From positions 54,978 to 118,977 of the forward strand of contig SVRD01000005.1 of the NCBI GenBank assembly GCA_015064955.1: 64,000 bases of DNA. Direction: 5' to 3'. Origin of the DNA: Oscillospiraceae bacterium (GTDB taxonomy: Bacteria > Bacillota > Clostridia > Oscillospirales > CAG-382). Within the stretch, counting starts at the first letter, position 1. Each line of letters begins with the position of its first letter. The position numbers were made by a program, and so were the translations under genes. Positions 24,581 to 33,362 of the stretch are shown here, piece by piece. The notes beneath the pieces are model-generated. The model did no database searches. It worked only from the letters and a program-made list of their open reading frames with translations, and was not told the origin of the DNA.

Positions 24581-25348
24581 TTATTCGGGCTTCGAATAGC
24601 TTTCGCCGAAGTCGGAGAAGATCTTTTCAACAGTGCCGTCTTCGATGAGCTTAGCCAAAGCCTTGTCGATCTCTTCAACGAGGTCTTCGCTGCCCTTTGC
24701 AAATGCAAATGCATAGGGTTCTTCGGTCATCTTCTCGTCGAGGATCTTCAAACCGTCGCCTTCCTCAACCATCTGGATAGCGGTGAGGTTGTCAACGACC
24801 CATGCCTGAACCTTGCCGGTGGTGAGAGCAGCCTTTGCGTCTGCGTTTGCCTGGAATGCCTGAACGGTGAGGCCTTCGTCCTGACAGCCGGATTCAGCGG
24901 TGGTACCGGTCTGAACGGAGATCTGCTTTCCTTCGAGGTCAGCCTTGCCCTTGATGTCGCTGTCTGCCTTAACAACGATAACCTGTGCTGCTGTGTAATA
25001 GGGCTTGGTGAAGAGCATATTCTTTTCACGGTCGGGAGTAACGGTGATACCGGACATTGCGCAGTCATACTTTGCAGCCTGAATACCGATAAGTACAGAG
25101 TCGAAATCCATCTGCTCGAACTTGCATTCAACGCCGAGCTCCTTGCAGATGAGCTTCATAATTTCTACTTCGATACCTACGACTTCGTTGCCTTCGAGGC
25201 TTTCAAAAGGAGGAAAGTCGGGGGAGGTAGCGATAACGAGAGTGCCTGCTTCCTTAACTTCCGCAAGGGTCTTTCCCTTTGCGCCGCAGCCGGTGAAGCA
25301 TACTGCTACGAAAAGAACAGAGAGTAAAAGTGCAATAAGTTTTTTCAT
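24581..25348 (-). CDS. Polar amino acid ABC transporter, substrate-binding lipoprotein
   Basis: The 255-residue protein has a lipoprotein signal (LFVAVCFTGCG, Cys21) and a type 3 solute-binding fold: TSPDFPPFESLEGNEVVGIE at about 42-60, GITVTPDREK with the carboxylate-binding Arg near 110, and QTGTTAES near 147. The ligand is likely a polar amino acid. Since it is encoded between argH and argF, ornithine, citrulline or arginine are reasonable candidates, but sequence alone does not settle this. It follows argH by 20 bases with an AAAGG ribosome binding site. Confidence 0.88.
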   Translation of the reverse strand: MKKLIALLLSVLFVAVCFTGCGAKGKTLAEVKEAGTLVIATSPDFPPFESLEGNEVVGIEVEIMKLICKELGVECKFEQMDFDSVLIGIQAAKYDCAMSGITVTPDREKNMLFTKPYYTAAQVIVVKADSDIKGKADLEGKQISVQTGTTAESGCQDEGLTVQAFQANADAKAALTTGKVQAWVVDNLTAIQMVEEGDGLKILDEKMTEEPYAFAFAKGSEDLVEEIDKALAKLIEDGTVEKIFSDFGESYSKPE

Positions 25349-25368
25349 TGTGATAAATACCTTTCTGA

Positions 25369-26745
25369 TTAATTATTTAGCTGTTTTTCAACAAATTCTA
25401 TCTGTTTTTCGCACGATTCAAGGCTCGTGCCGCCGAGTGAAATGCGCTTTGCAACACAGGTTTCGAGCGCTATTTCGTTATATATGTCATCGCAAAACAA
25501 TTCGCTGTAATTTTTGTATTCGTCAATCGGTATATCCTCGAGAACACATCGTCGCTTAATACATTCGGCAACCAACGTGCCGGATATCTTATACGCCGTT
25601 CTGAAGGGCATTCCCTTTTTTACGAGATAGTCGGCGAGATCGGTGGCATTGATAAAGCCCTCCTGCGCCGCACGCTTCATATTTTCGGGGAGCACCGTCA
25701 TCGTTTCGATCATCGGAGTCATAATTCCGATACACATCTTTACTGTATCGACGGCATCGAAAATACCCTCCTTATCCTCCTGCATATCTTTATTATACGC
25801 AAGCGGAAGTCCTTTAAGCACGGTCAGTATTCCCATAAGGTCGCCGTAAACTCTGCCGGTCTTGCCTCGGATAAGCTCTGCCATGTCGGGATTCTTCTTC
25901 TGGGGCATTATCGACGAGCCGGTCGTGTATGCGTCGGACAGCTCGATAAATTTGAACTCCCAGCTCGACCAGAGGATTATTTCCTCGGAAAGTCTTGAAA
26001 GATGCATCATAAGCACCGAGCAGCAGGAAACGAATTCGACACAGAAATCTCTGTCGGAGACACCGTCGATGCTGTTCATACAGATTCCGTCGAAGCCTAA
26101 TCTTTCAGCCTCAAAGTATCTGTCGGTATCATAGGTGGTTCCCGCAAGAGCACAGCAACCGATGGGAGAAACGTTCATTCGCTTCAGCGCATCGCCGAAT
26201 CGGTCGATATCGCGCAGGAGCATCATACAGTATGCAAGCAAATGATGTGCAAAGGTGATCGGTTGTGCACGCTGAAGGTGGGTATAGCCCGGCATTATCG
26301 TCGTTTTGTTTTGCTTGACGCGAACGAGCATCGCCCCGACAAGCTCCTTCAAAAGCGAAATTATTTCGTTTGCTTCCTCACGAAGATTCATTCTCAGATC
26401 GAGTGCGACCTGATCGTTTCGGCTTCTTGCGGTGTGAAGCTTCTTTCCGACGTCACCCAAGCGCTCGGTGAGCACCTGCTCGACAAACATATGGATATCC
26501 TCACACTCCATATTTATCGGAAGCGCGCCCGATTCGATATCGGCAAGGATCTGCTCGAGCCCTGCGATAAGCTTTTCGGCTTCATCGGGGGAAATGATTC
26601 CCTTTGCGCCGAGCATCGCCGCGTGAGCCATACTGCCCGTTATATCCTGACGGTACATTCTCGAATCAAAGGATATCGAGGAATTGAAATCGTCAGCCAT
26701 TTTATCTGTTGCGCCGGCAGTACGTCCTGCCCACATTTTCGCCAT
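25369..26745 (-). CDS. argH: Argininosuccinate lyase
   Basis: The 458-residue enzyme splits argininosuccinate into arginine and fumarate. It belongs to the fumarase/aspartase superfamily and shows all three conserved regions: the N-terminal MWAGR...FNSSISFD segment, HTARSRNDQVALD (about 103-115) and the signature GSSIMPQKKNPD near residue 275, whose Ser is the catalytic base. Length is typical. It is the second gene of the operon, 33 bases after argG. Confidence 0.96.
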   Translation of the reverse strand: MAKMWAGRTAGATDKMADDFNSSISFDSRMYRQDITGSMAHAAMLGAKGIISPDEAEKLIAGLEQILADIESGALPINMECEDIHMFVEQVLTERLGDVGKKLHTARSRNDQVALDLRMNLREEANEIISLLKELVGAMLVRVKQNKTTIMPGYTHLQRAQPITFAHHLLAYCMMLLRDIDRFGDALKRMNVSPIGCCALAGTTYDTDRYFEAERLGFDGICMNSIDGVSDRDFCVEFVSCCSVLMMHLSRLSEEIILWSSWEFKFIELSDAYTTGSSIMPQKKNPDMAELIRGKTGRVYGDLMGILTVLKGLPLAYNKDMQEDKEGIFDAVDTVKMCIGIMTPMIETMTVLPENMKRAAQEGFINATDLADYLVKKGMPFRTAYKISGTLVAECIKRRCVLEDIPIDEYKNYSELFCDDIYNEIALETCVAKRISLGGTSLESCEKQIEFVEKQLNN

Positions 26746-26778
26746 TGTTTTTCTCCGTTCGGTTTTAGTGCTTTTCGA

Positions 26779-27999
26779 TTAAAGCTTGCCCTGCTCGCGA
26801 AGTGCCTGAACCTTGGTGGGAAGACCCCAAAGGTTGATAAAGCCCTCTGCCTGCTTCTGATCGTAGTCGCTTTCGTCGAAGGTGACGAGGTTTTCGGAAT
26901 AGAGCGAGTACGGTGAGGTGGTACCCGCGGGAATGATATTACCCTTGTAAAGCTTGAGCTTTACGGTACCGGTAACGAATTTGTTGCTCTCGTTGGCAAA
27001 CGCGGTGAGTGCTTCCTGCAAGGGAGAATACCACTTGCCGTTGTAGATAAGATCGGCATAGTCAACCGCGAGCTTCTGCTTAACGTGGAGAGTATCCTTA
27101 TCAACGGTGAGCATTTCGAGCATTTCGTGCGCGAAATAAAGGATAGTTCCGCCGGGGGTTTCATATACACCGCGGTCCTTCATACCGACAAGACGGTTTT
27201 CGACGATGTCGATGATGCCGATGCCGTTTGCGCCGCCGACCTTGTTGAGCTCTGCGATGATCTTGGAAGCCTTCATCTTTTCGCCGTTGTAGGCAACGGG
27301 TGCGCCTGCTTCGAAGTCGATGGAGATGTAGGTGGGTTCATCGGGAGCCATCATCGGCGAAACGCCCATTTCGAGAAAACCGGGCTTGTCGTAAGTAGGC
27401 TCGTTTGCGGGATCCTCGAGGTCCAAGCCCTCGTGGGAAAGATGCCAGAGGTTCTTATCCTTGGAATAGTTTGTTTCGCGGCTTATTTTAAGAGGAACGT
27501 TGTGCGCCTCCGCGTAGTCGATTTCTTCATCGCGGGATTTGATATCCCATTCACGCCAGGGAGCGATGATCTTCATTTCGGGAGCAAAGCGCTTGATAGC
27601 GAGCTCAAAGCGGACCTGATCGTTACCCTTGCCGGTAGCGCCGTGGCAGATAGCGTCCGCGCCCTCTGCGATAGCGATCTCAGCGAGCTTTTTGCCGATA
27701 ACGGGACGGGCAAAAGCGGTACCGAGAAGGTAGGTTTCGTACTTTGCGTCCATCTTGAGCGCGGGGATAATGATCTCGTCAACCATTTCGTCGACAAGAT
27801 CGGCAACGATAAGCCTGCTTGCGCCGGTCTTGATCGCCTTTTCCTCCAAGCCGTCGAGCTCGTCAGCCTGACCGACGTTGCCCGCAACCGCGATGATTTC
27901 GGGGTTATTGTAGTTTTCCTTGAGCCAAGGAATAATAATAGATGTATCGAGACCGCCCGAGTAGGCAAGTACTACTTTTTTGATATTTTCTTTGCTCAT
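26779..27999 (-). CDS. argG: Argininosuccinate synthase
   Basis: The 406-residue enzyme joins citrulline and aspartate using ATP. The PP-loop AYSGGLDTS lies near residues 11-19, [13 protein letters not shown] near 115 and NLWHLSHEG near 178, all standard for type 1 ArgG. I use the ATG preceded by AGAGG with eight-base spacing; an upstream in-frame ATG lacks a site. It is the first gene of the operon and has a strong promoter with possible ARG boxes farther upstream. Confidence 0.96.
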   Translation of the reverse strand: MSKENIKKVVLAYSGGLDTSIIIPWLKENYNNPEIIAVAGNVGQADELDGLEEKAIKTGASRLIVADLVDEMVDEIIIPALKMDAKYETYLLGTAFARPVIGKKLAEIAIAEGADAICHGATGKGNDQVRFELAIKRFAPEMKIIAPWREWDIKSRDEEIDYAEAHNVPLKISRETNYSKDKNLWHLSHEGLDLEDPANEPTYDKPGFLEMGVSPMMAPDEPTYISIDFEAGAPVAYNGEKMKASKIIAELNKVGGANGIGIIDIVENRLVGMKDRGVYETPGGTILYFAHEMLEMLTVDKDTLHVKQKLAVDYADLIYNGKWYSPLQEALTAFANESNKFVTGTVKLKLYKGNIIPAGTTSPYSLYSENLVTFDESDYDQKQAEGFINLWGLPTKVQALREQGKL

Positions 28000-28037
28000 T
28001 TCACAAACCTCTGTATAATTTTTCATTTTGCGTTGCT

Positions 28038-28066
28038 ATTATAATACCGAAAAATCCAAAAGTCAA
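28038..28066 (-). promoter_or_regulatory. Promoter of the arg operon
   Basis: On the minus strand TTGACT (28066-28061), 17-base spacer, TATAAT (28043-28038), about 40 bases before the argG start. Confidence 0.75.
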
Positions 28067-28116
28067 TAGCAAAAATGATAAAATATTCAATTTTTTAGAT
28101 TTTTTCTTGTAAATAT

Positions 28117-28160
28117 GTGCATAAAATTCTGAATACTGTGTATTTTTATGCATTTATGCA
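28117..28160 (-). promoter_or_regulatory. Possible ARG boxes (ArgR/AhrC operator)
   Basis: On the minus strand ATGCATAAAAATACAC (28153-28138) closely matches the Bacillus-type ARG box CATGAATAAAAATKCAAK. A second half-match, GTATTCAGAATTTTATGCA (28136-28118), lies next to it. Paired ARG boxes are the usual operator form. They lie 50-90 bases upstream of the -35 box, which is farther than usual. Confidence 0.35.
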
Positions 28161-28180
28161 AGAATAAATGTATAATCGGG

Positions 28181-28212
28181 CAAAACAAAACGGAAGGGGC
28201 TTCCCTTCCGTT
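28181..28212 (-). terminator. Terminator of the acpP/HAD unit
   Basis: Stem AACGGAAGGG / CCCTTCCGTT with a four-base loop; the minus strand continues TTTTGTTTTG. Confidence 0.85.
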
Positions 28213-28228
28213 CGGTTATTTTCGGTTA

Positions 28229-28903
28229 TTAAAGCAAATATCCAAGAATTTTTGACTCGAGCGTTGCGACGTCGGGCGCGGGCTCTTTTCCGCATCTTTC
28301 AAAAAGGCGCGACGGAGCGGTATATCCGTATCCGACGGGAATGAAATCTATCCCCGCGTTTTCCGAAACCTCCAGATCAGCCATACCGTCGCCGACAAAG
28401 AGTGCCTCCTCGGGCGAGCACCCGAGAGAATCGAGCACCGAAAGCGTCAGCTCGGGGTTGGGCTTGCGGTCGGTATCGTTCTTTACCCCGCGGACACAGG
28501 CAAAGCGGTCGCCGAAATAATGCTTTATCATCGGAACGGCGCATTTGTCGTCCTTGTTGGTAACAACGGCAGAGGCGATACCGAGCTCATTCAGCTTGTC
28601 CAAAAGCTCGGCGATGCCTTCATAAGCGCGGGAGAGTGAATACATATCCGATTCGTACTCGGCACGGAAGCGTGCGCGAACCTCGCGGCAGAAATCATCG
28701 TCGGCATCGGTTGCGAGTGTGCGCTTTATAAGCATAAGCGAGCCGTTGCCGAGAAAGCTTTGGATCTCCGCCACGGTGCGCTTCGGATATCCAAAGGCTT
28801 CGAGTGCACGGTTGACCGCGGCGGCAATATCACCGATGGTATCGATAACAGTGCCGTCGAGATCAAATATTATTGCCTTTTTCTTATGCAACTTCGTTTT
28901 CAA
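28229..28903 (-). CDS. HAD-family phosphatase, phosphoglycolate phosphatase-like
   Basis: The 224-residue enzyme has HAD motif I FDLDGTVIDT (residues 13-22), a helical cap (about 25-90), motif II VVTNK (about 112), motif III Lys in DRKPNPE (about 144) and motif IV GDGMADLEV (about 171). This is the Gph/PpaX subgroup that removes phosphate from small metabolites. The start is uncertain: the TTG at 28903 overlaps the acpP end by 20 bases, and a second TTG lies four codons later; neither has a clear ribosome binding site, so translation is probably coupled to acpP. Confidence 0.8.
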   Translation of the reverse strand: MKTKLHKKKAIIFDLDGTVIDTIGDIAAAVNRALEAFGYPKRTVAEIQSFLGNGSLMLIKRTLATDADDDFCREVRARFRAEYESDMYSLSRAYEGIAELLDKLNELGIASAVVTNKDDKCAVPMIKHYFGDRFACVRGVKNDTDRKPNPELTLSVLDSLGCSPEEALFVGDGMADLEVSENAGIDFIPVGYGYTAPSRLFERCGKEPAPDVATLESKILGYLL

Positions 28904-29114
28904 GATAGGTCGCGATATCCTTAACGGTTTTGAGTCCGGTCGCGTCGTCGGGGATAATGATATCCATTTCGTCCTCGAGAGTCATAAGCATTTCAACGAT
29001 ATCGAGGCTGTCTGCGCCGAGATCCGCAACGATTGCGGCGTTGTCGTCGATATCAGCGATATCAATACGAAGCTGTTTTGCTATAACCTCTTTAACTCTG
29101 TCGATCATCTGCAT
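28884..29114 (-). CDS. acpP: Acyl carrier protein
   Basis: The 76-residue acidic four-helix protein carries the phosphopantetheine attachment Ser in ADSLDIVEM (Ser about residue 37). It shuttles acyl chains in fatty acid synthesis. The start ATG is preceded by AAAGGA at eight bases; the longer frame upstream has no binding site. It stands alone from other fab genes, with a HAD phosphatase overlapping its end, and may serve a specialised acyl pathway; that is only inference. Confidence 0.92.
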   Translation of the reverse strand: MQMIDRVKEVIAKQLRIDIADIDDNAAIVADLGADSLDIVEMLMTLEDEMDIIIPDDATGLKTVKDIATYLENEVA

Positions 29115-29250
29115 AATAATTTCCTTTCTGTCGGTCGGGCAAGCTGTATGCTTATCCGTGATAATAATCATATAATAATCGAACCGCCCGAAAAATACAA
29201 GTGGTTTTTTAATTTTTTACAATTTGGGGGTTAATTCAATGTTAATTCGG

Positions 29251-29279
29251 TTGACGAAAATGAAAAAATATGGTATTAT
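29251..29279 (+). promoter_or_regulatory. Promoter of the ruv operon
   Basis: TTGACG (29251-29256), 17-base spacer, TATTAT (29274-29279), 50 bases before ruvC. Confidence 0.65.
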
Positions 29280-29328
29280 ATACTGATTTATTATATACCG
29301 ATTTAATTTGCATCTCCGAGGAGCTTTT

Positions 29329-29805
29329 ATGTTGATATTGGGAATCGATCCCGGGCTTGCTACGATAGGCTTCGGATTGGTTATGAAAAGCGGCGACAAA
29401 TACCGTGCAATAGAATACGGCGCGATAACCACCGCGCCCAAGCAGATGATCGAAAAGCGGCTTAACGAGATATACGATTCGATGGTCGAGCTGCTGACAA
29501 GATTCAAGCCCGACTGTATGGCGATCGAGGAGCTGTTTTTCAACAGCAACATCACCACGGGTATCGACGTTTCGATGGCGCGCGGAGTAATATTGCTCGC
29601 GGCTTACAAATGCGGTGTCGATATTTACGAATACACTCCGCTCGAGGTAAAAAGCTCGGTTGTCGGATACGGCAGAGCCGAAAAACAGCAAATACAGTAT
29701 ATGGTAACGATGATGCTCGGGCTGAACGAAACACCCAAGCCCGACGACACGGCAGACGCGCTCGCGCTTGCGATTTGCCACGGAATGAGAATGAACAATT
29801 ATTAA
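29329..29805 (+). CDS. ruvC: Holliday junction resolvase RuvC
   Basis: The 158-residue endonuclease cuts four-way DNA junctions during recombination. Catalytic acids are visible: Asp in GIDPG (residue 6), Glu in AIEELFF (about 67) and the Asp pair in KPDDTADALA near 138-142. The start follows GAGGAGC. ruvA begins 13 bases later. Confidence 0.95.
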   Translation: MLILGIDPGLATIGFGLVMKSGDKYRAIEYGAITTAPKQMIEKRLNEIYDSMVELLTRFKPDCMAIEELFFNSNITTGIDVSMARGVILLAAYKCGVDIYEYTPLEVKSSVVGYGRAEKQQIQYMVTMMLGLNETPKPDDTADALALAICHGMRMNNY

Positions 29806-29818
29806 AAGGAGGCACGAA

Positions 29819-30418
29819 ATGATACACTTTATCCACGGAACTCTCGCATCGCTCACCGGCGATTACGCGGTGATCGACTGCGGCGGTGTCGGATTCAAGC
29901 TCGGGATATCCGCTTCGACGGGCTCGAAGCTTTCGATGAAGACCGGCAAGGACGTGCTCCTTTACACCTATATGGCGGTCAGCGAGGACAATATTTCGCT
30001 CTACGGATTTTCCGACGAGGACGAGCTCACGCTGTTCACCAAGCTTATCTCGGTTTCGGGAATCGGCCCAAAGGCAGGCATTTCGATACTCGGAACCCTC
30101 TCGCCCGACGATCTGCGCTCGGCGGTGATGAACAACGACGCGAAAACTATCGCAACCGCGCCCGGTGTCGGACTGAAAACGGCGCAAAAGCTTATAATCG
30201 AACTAAAGGACAAGATCGCGCTCGGCGATGCCGATATTGCTGTCGCGGCAGGCCCCAACAACAGCGAAAAGCTGATTCAGGTGGTTGACACGCTCGCGCT
30301 GTACGGATTCCCGCGCGCAAAGGTCACCGAGGTGCTCAAAAAGCTGGACACAAATCTCCCGCTCGAAGAGCTTATCACCCGCACGTTACGTATACTCGGA
30401 AAGGAGGTCGGCCGATAA
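29819..30418 (+). CDS. ruvA: Holliday junction DNA helicase subunit RuvA
   Basis: The 199-residue protein binds the junction and targets RuvB. The N-terminal OB-fold starts MIHFIHGTL; two helix-hairpin-helix motifs lie near residues 71-130 (ISVSGIGPKAGISIL, ATAPGVGLKTAQKLI). The C-terminal RuvB-binding domain (about 150-199) includes ALYGFPRAKV. Ribosome binding site AAAAGGAGG. Confidence 0.95.
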   Translation: MIHFIHGTLASLTGDYAVIDCGGVGFKLGISASTGSKLSMKTGKDVLLYTYMAVSEDNISLYGFSDEDELTLFTKLISVSGIGPKAGISILGTLSPDDLRSAVMNNDAKTIATAPGVGLKTAQKLIIELKDKIALGDADIAVAAGPNNSEKLIQVVDTLALYGFPRAKVTEVLKKLDTNLPLEELITRTLRILGKEVGR

Positions 30419-31501
30419 ATGCCCATCAACTCCAAAATTCCCGATTACAGCGACGAGGAATTTGATTTTGAAAGCCGTATCACAGGTGCCGAATTCACCT
30501 ATGAGGACGCCGACAACGAATATTCGCTTCGTCCGAAAACGCTTTCCGAATACGTCGGACAGCAAAAGATAAAGGACAACCTTTCGGTATTTATAAAGGC
30601 CGCCGCTTCCCGCGGGGAAAGCCTCGACCACGTATTGCTTCACGGACCTCCCGGCTTGGGCAAGACGACGCTTTCCTGCATCGTCGCAAGCGAGCTCGGC
30701 GTGAATCTGAAGATAACCAGCGGCCCCGCTATCGAAAAGACGGGCGATTTATGTGCGCTTTTAACCACGCTCGAGCGCAACGATATACTTTTCATCGACG
30801 AAATACACCGTCTTCCCCGTCAGGTAGAGGAGGTTCTCTATCCCGCGATGGAGGACTATGCGCTCGACCTTATGACAGGCAAGGGACCAGCGGCGCGCTC
30901 GATAAGAATACAGTTAAAGCCGTTTACCCTTATCGGCGCAACGACAAGGGCGGGACAGCTTTCCTCTCCCCTGCGCGACCGATTCGGTATGCTGTTCAGA
31001 CTCGAGCTTTATACCCCCGAGGAGCTTTCGCTTATAATCACCCGCTCGGCAGGGATACTCGGTATCCCGATAACCGCCGACGGAGCGTATGAGATCGCAC
31101 TGCGCTCACGCGGAACACCGCGTATCGCAAACCGTTTCTTAAAGCGTGTGCGTGACTTCGCAACCGTCGAGGGCAACGGCGTTATAGATTTCCATATCAC
31201 AAGAAGAGCGCTCGATGCGCTCGAGGTAGACGGACTCGGGCTCGACGCGGTCGACAGAAGAATGCTCACCGCGATAATCAAGCATTTCGGCGGCGGTCCC
31301 GTCGGACTCGAAACACTCGCGGCGGTCATCGGCGAGGAGGCTGTGACTCTCGAGGACGTTTACGAGCCGTATCTGCTTCAGCTCGGATTTATCAACCGCA
31401 CCCCGAGAGGACGCTGTGCCACCGCAGGCGCATACCGTCATTTAGGGCTCGAGGTCCCCTCGAATATGACCGAGCAGATAAGCTTTACCGACGAGGTATA
31501 G
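30419..31501 (+). CDS. ruvB: Holliday junction branch migration ATPase RuvB
   Basis: The 360-residue AAA+ motor drives branch migration with RuvA. It has Walker [10 protein letters not shown] (about 77), Walker [10 protein letters not shown] (about 123), sensor [18 protein letters not shown] (about 178-195) and a C-terminal winged helix with [15 protein letters not shown]. The first 40 residues form a variable acidic leader ([16 protein letters not shown]). It starts one base after the ruvA stop, with AAAGGAGG inside ruvA. Confidence 0.95.
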   Translation: MPINSKIPDYSDEEFDFESRITGAEFTYEDADNEYSLRPKTLSEYVGQQKIKDNLSVFIKAAASRGESLDHVLLHGPPGLGKTTLSCIVASELGVNLKITSGPAIEKTGDLCALLTTLERNDILFIDEIHRLPRQVEEVLYPAMEDYALDLMTGKGPAARSIRIQLKPFTLIGATTRAGQLSSPLRDRFGMLFRLELYTPEELSLIITRSAGILGIPITADGAYEIALRSRGTPRIANRFLKRVRDFATVEGNGVIDFHITRRALDALEVDGLGLDAVDRRMLTAIIKHFGGGPVGLETLAAVIGEEAVTLEDVYEPYLLQLGFINRTPRGRCATAGAYRHLGLEVPSNMTEQISFTDEV

Positions 31502-31531
31502 CCAAAGACAAAACCAACGAAGGAGCAAAAA

Positions 31532-32398
31532 ATGTACTCTGCTGATAATTGGAAGGAATACAGACTGCTTGACGCCAACGGCGGCGAAAGGCTTGAAAAA
31601 TGGGGTGACTACACCCTTATACGCCCCGACCCGCAGGTTATATGGAACGGCGAACGAAAGAATCCCGCTTGGAAAAAGGCGGACGGGATCTACCGCCGCT
31701 CTCGCTCGGGCGGAGGCGAATGGGTGAAAAAGGACGTGCCTGAGGAATGGATAATCTCCTATGGCGAGCTCAAATTCGGCATTTCCCCGATGGGATTCAA
31801 GCACACAGGTCTTTTCCCCGAGCAAGCGGCGAACTGGGATTGGTTCAGCAAGCTTATCAAAGACAGCGGCAGAGAGATAAAGCTGCTCAATCTGTTTGCA
31901 TACACGGGCGGCGCAAGCGTCGCCGCGGCAAAGGCGGGCGCATTTGTATGCCACGTCGATGCATCGAAGGGTATCGTCGCAAAGGCAAAGCGCAACGCCG
32001 AGCTTTCCGAAATACCGCAAAACAAGATAAGATATATTGTCGACGACTGCTTCAAGTTCGTCGCAAGAGAGATACGCCGCGGCAATAAGTACGACGCCGT
32101 TATTCTCGACCCGCCCTCTTTCGGACGCGGTCCCGGCGGCGAAAGATGGGTTATCGAGGAATGTCTTGACGAGCTCGTCGGACTTGTTTGCCAAGTGCTT
32201 TCCGACGATCCGCTTTTCGTGCTTTTGAATTCCTATACAACAGGACTTTCCCCCGCCGCAAACGGATACGTTCTCCGCAAGAACACAAAGCATCTCGGCG
32301 GAAGAGTCGAAAGCCGCGAAATCGGTATTCCCGTCGAATCGAGCGGTGAAATACTCCCCTGCGGTGCGGCAAGCAGATGGACACCGGAGTTTAAGTGA
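31532..32398 (+). CDS. Class I SAM-dependent RNA methyltransferase, RlmK/RlmI-like
   Basis: The 288-residue protein has an N-terminal strand-rich domain and a Rossmann methyltransferase core. The AdoMet motif LLNLFAYTGGAS (about 112-123) and the active motif DPPSFGRG (about 192-199) place it with PF10672 enzymes that methylate 23S rRNA bases (RlmI/RlmK type). It lacks the N-terminal PUA domain of RlmI. The exact target base is unknown. It follows ruvB by 30 bases with AAGGAG. Its stop codon lies inside a tandem seven-base repeat. Confidence 0.8.
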   Translation: MYSADNWKEYRLLDANGGERLEKWGDYTLIRPDPQVIWNGERKNPAWKKADGIYRRSRSGGGEWVKKDVPEEWIISYGELKFGISPMGFKHTGLFPEQAANWDWFSKLIKDSGREIKLLNLFAYTGGASVAAAKAGAFVCHVDASKGIVAKAKRNAELSEIPQNKIRYIVDDCFKFVAREIRRGNKYDAVILDPPSFGRGPGGERWVIEECLDELVGLVCQVLSDDPLFVLLNSYTTGLSPAANGYVLRKNTKHLGGRVESREIGIPVESSGEILPCGAASRWTPEFK

Positions 32399-32435
32399 AG
32401 AGTGAAGAGTGAAGAGTGAAGAGTGAAGAGTGAAA
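32394..32435 (+). repeat. Tandem AGTGAAG repeat at the end of the methyltransferase gene
   Basis: Five perfect copies of AGTGAAG (32394-32428) and one imperfect copy (32429-32435). The stop TGA (32396-32398) is in the first copy, so copy number changes would not alter the protein. Confidence 0.9.
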
Positions 32436-32519
32436 AAGTGAGGTTGATTTCCGCCTTGCGAAAATCTTCATTTTCATTATTAAAGCGTTTTAACATTCGT
32501 ATATCACGGAGCAAAAACA

Positions 32520-33362
32520 ATGTCGTTTATAGAAGCACGCGGAGTCGAATTTTCTTATTCGCCCGAAGAAGAAAAGGTAATAAACGGAATCGACCTGAAG
32601 ATCGAAAAGGGCAGCTACGTTGCCATTCTCGGTCACAACGGCTGCGGAAAAAGCACGCTCGCAAAGCTGCTTTGCGGTATTATTATGCCAAGCGAGGGTC
32701 AGATTCTTGTCGACGGGCTCGACACCGCGGACGAAACAAAATCGTTTGATATCCGCAAAAAATGCGGAATGGTCTTTCAGAACCCCGACAATCAGCTTGT
32801 TGCAAGCATTGTCGAGGAGGACGTTGCATTTGCGCCCGAAAATCTCGGACTTCCGCGTGAGGAGATAAGAAAGCGCGTCGACCTTGCGTTGCAGACCGTC
32901 GATATGACAAGCTACTCAAAGCACGCGACATATAAGCTTTCGGGCGGGCAGAAGCAGAGGATCGCTATTGCGGGGATCCTTGCGATGAGCCCCGAATGTA
33001 TTATTTTCGACGAGGCGACCGCGATGCTCGACCCGACGGGCAGAAAAGAGATCGTCGCCGCGATGAAAAAGCTCAACCGCGAAATCGGAATCACCGTCGT
33101 CACCATCACCCACTATATGAACGAAGCCGTCGAGGCAGACCGAATAATAGTTATGAACAAGGGCGAGATCATCGCCGACGGCACACCGAGCGAGATATTT
33201 TCGCAGGTCGAGAGACTGAAATCGGTATCGCTTGCGGTTCCGCAGGTGACCGAGCTTATGTATCTGCTCGAGCAGGACGGACACAAGCTCCCCCGAGGCG
33301 TGCTTCACGCTATGGACGCCGCCGACGTATTGGAGGCTTTTATCGGAGGGGTTGACAAATGA
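32520..33362 (+). CDS. ecfA1: ECF transporter ATPase EcfA1
   Basis: The 280-residue ABC ATPase has Walker A GHNGCGKST (about 39-47), the Q-loop MVFQNPDNQLVAS, signature LSGGQKQR (about 141), Walker B CIIFDEATAMLD (about 160) and switch His in ITHYMNEA. VFQNPDNQ in the Q-helix is characteristic of energy-coupling factor ATPases for vitamin uptake. With EcfA2 and EcfT it makes the shared module used by separate vitamin-binding S components; none is encoded here. Gene order ecfA1-ecfA2-ecfT-truA equals that of Bacillus and many Clostridia. Confidence 0.93.
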   Translation: MSFIEARGVEFSYSPEEEKVINGIDLKIEKGSYVAILGHNGCGKSTLAKLLCGIIMPSEGQILVDGLDTADETKSFDIRKKCGMVFQNPDNQLVASIVEEDVAFAPENLGLPREEIRKRVDLALQTVDMTSYSKHATYKLSGGQKQRIAIAGILAMSPECIIFDEATAMLDPTGRKEIVAAMKKLNREIGITVVTITHYMNEAVEADRIIVMNKGEIIADGTPSEIFSQVERLKSVSLAVPQVTELMYLLEQDGHKLPRGVLHAMDAADVLEAFIGGVDK

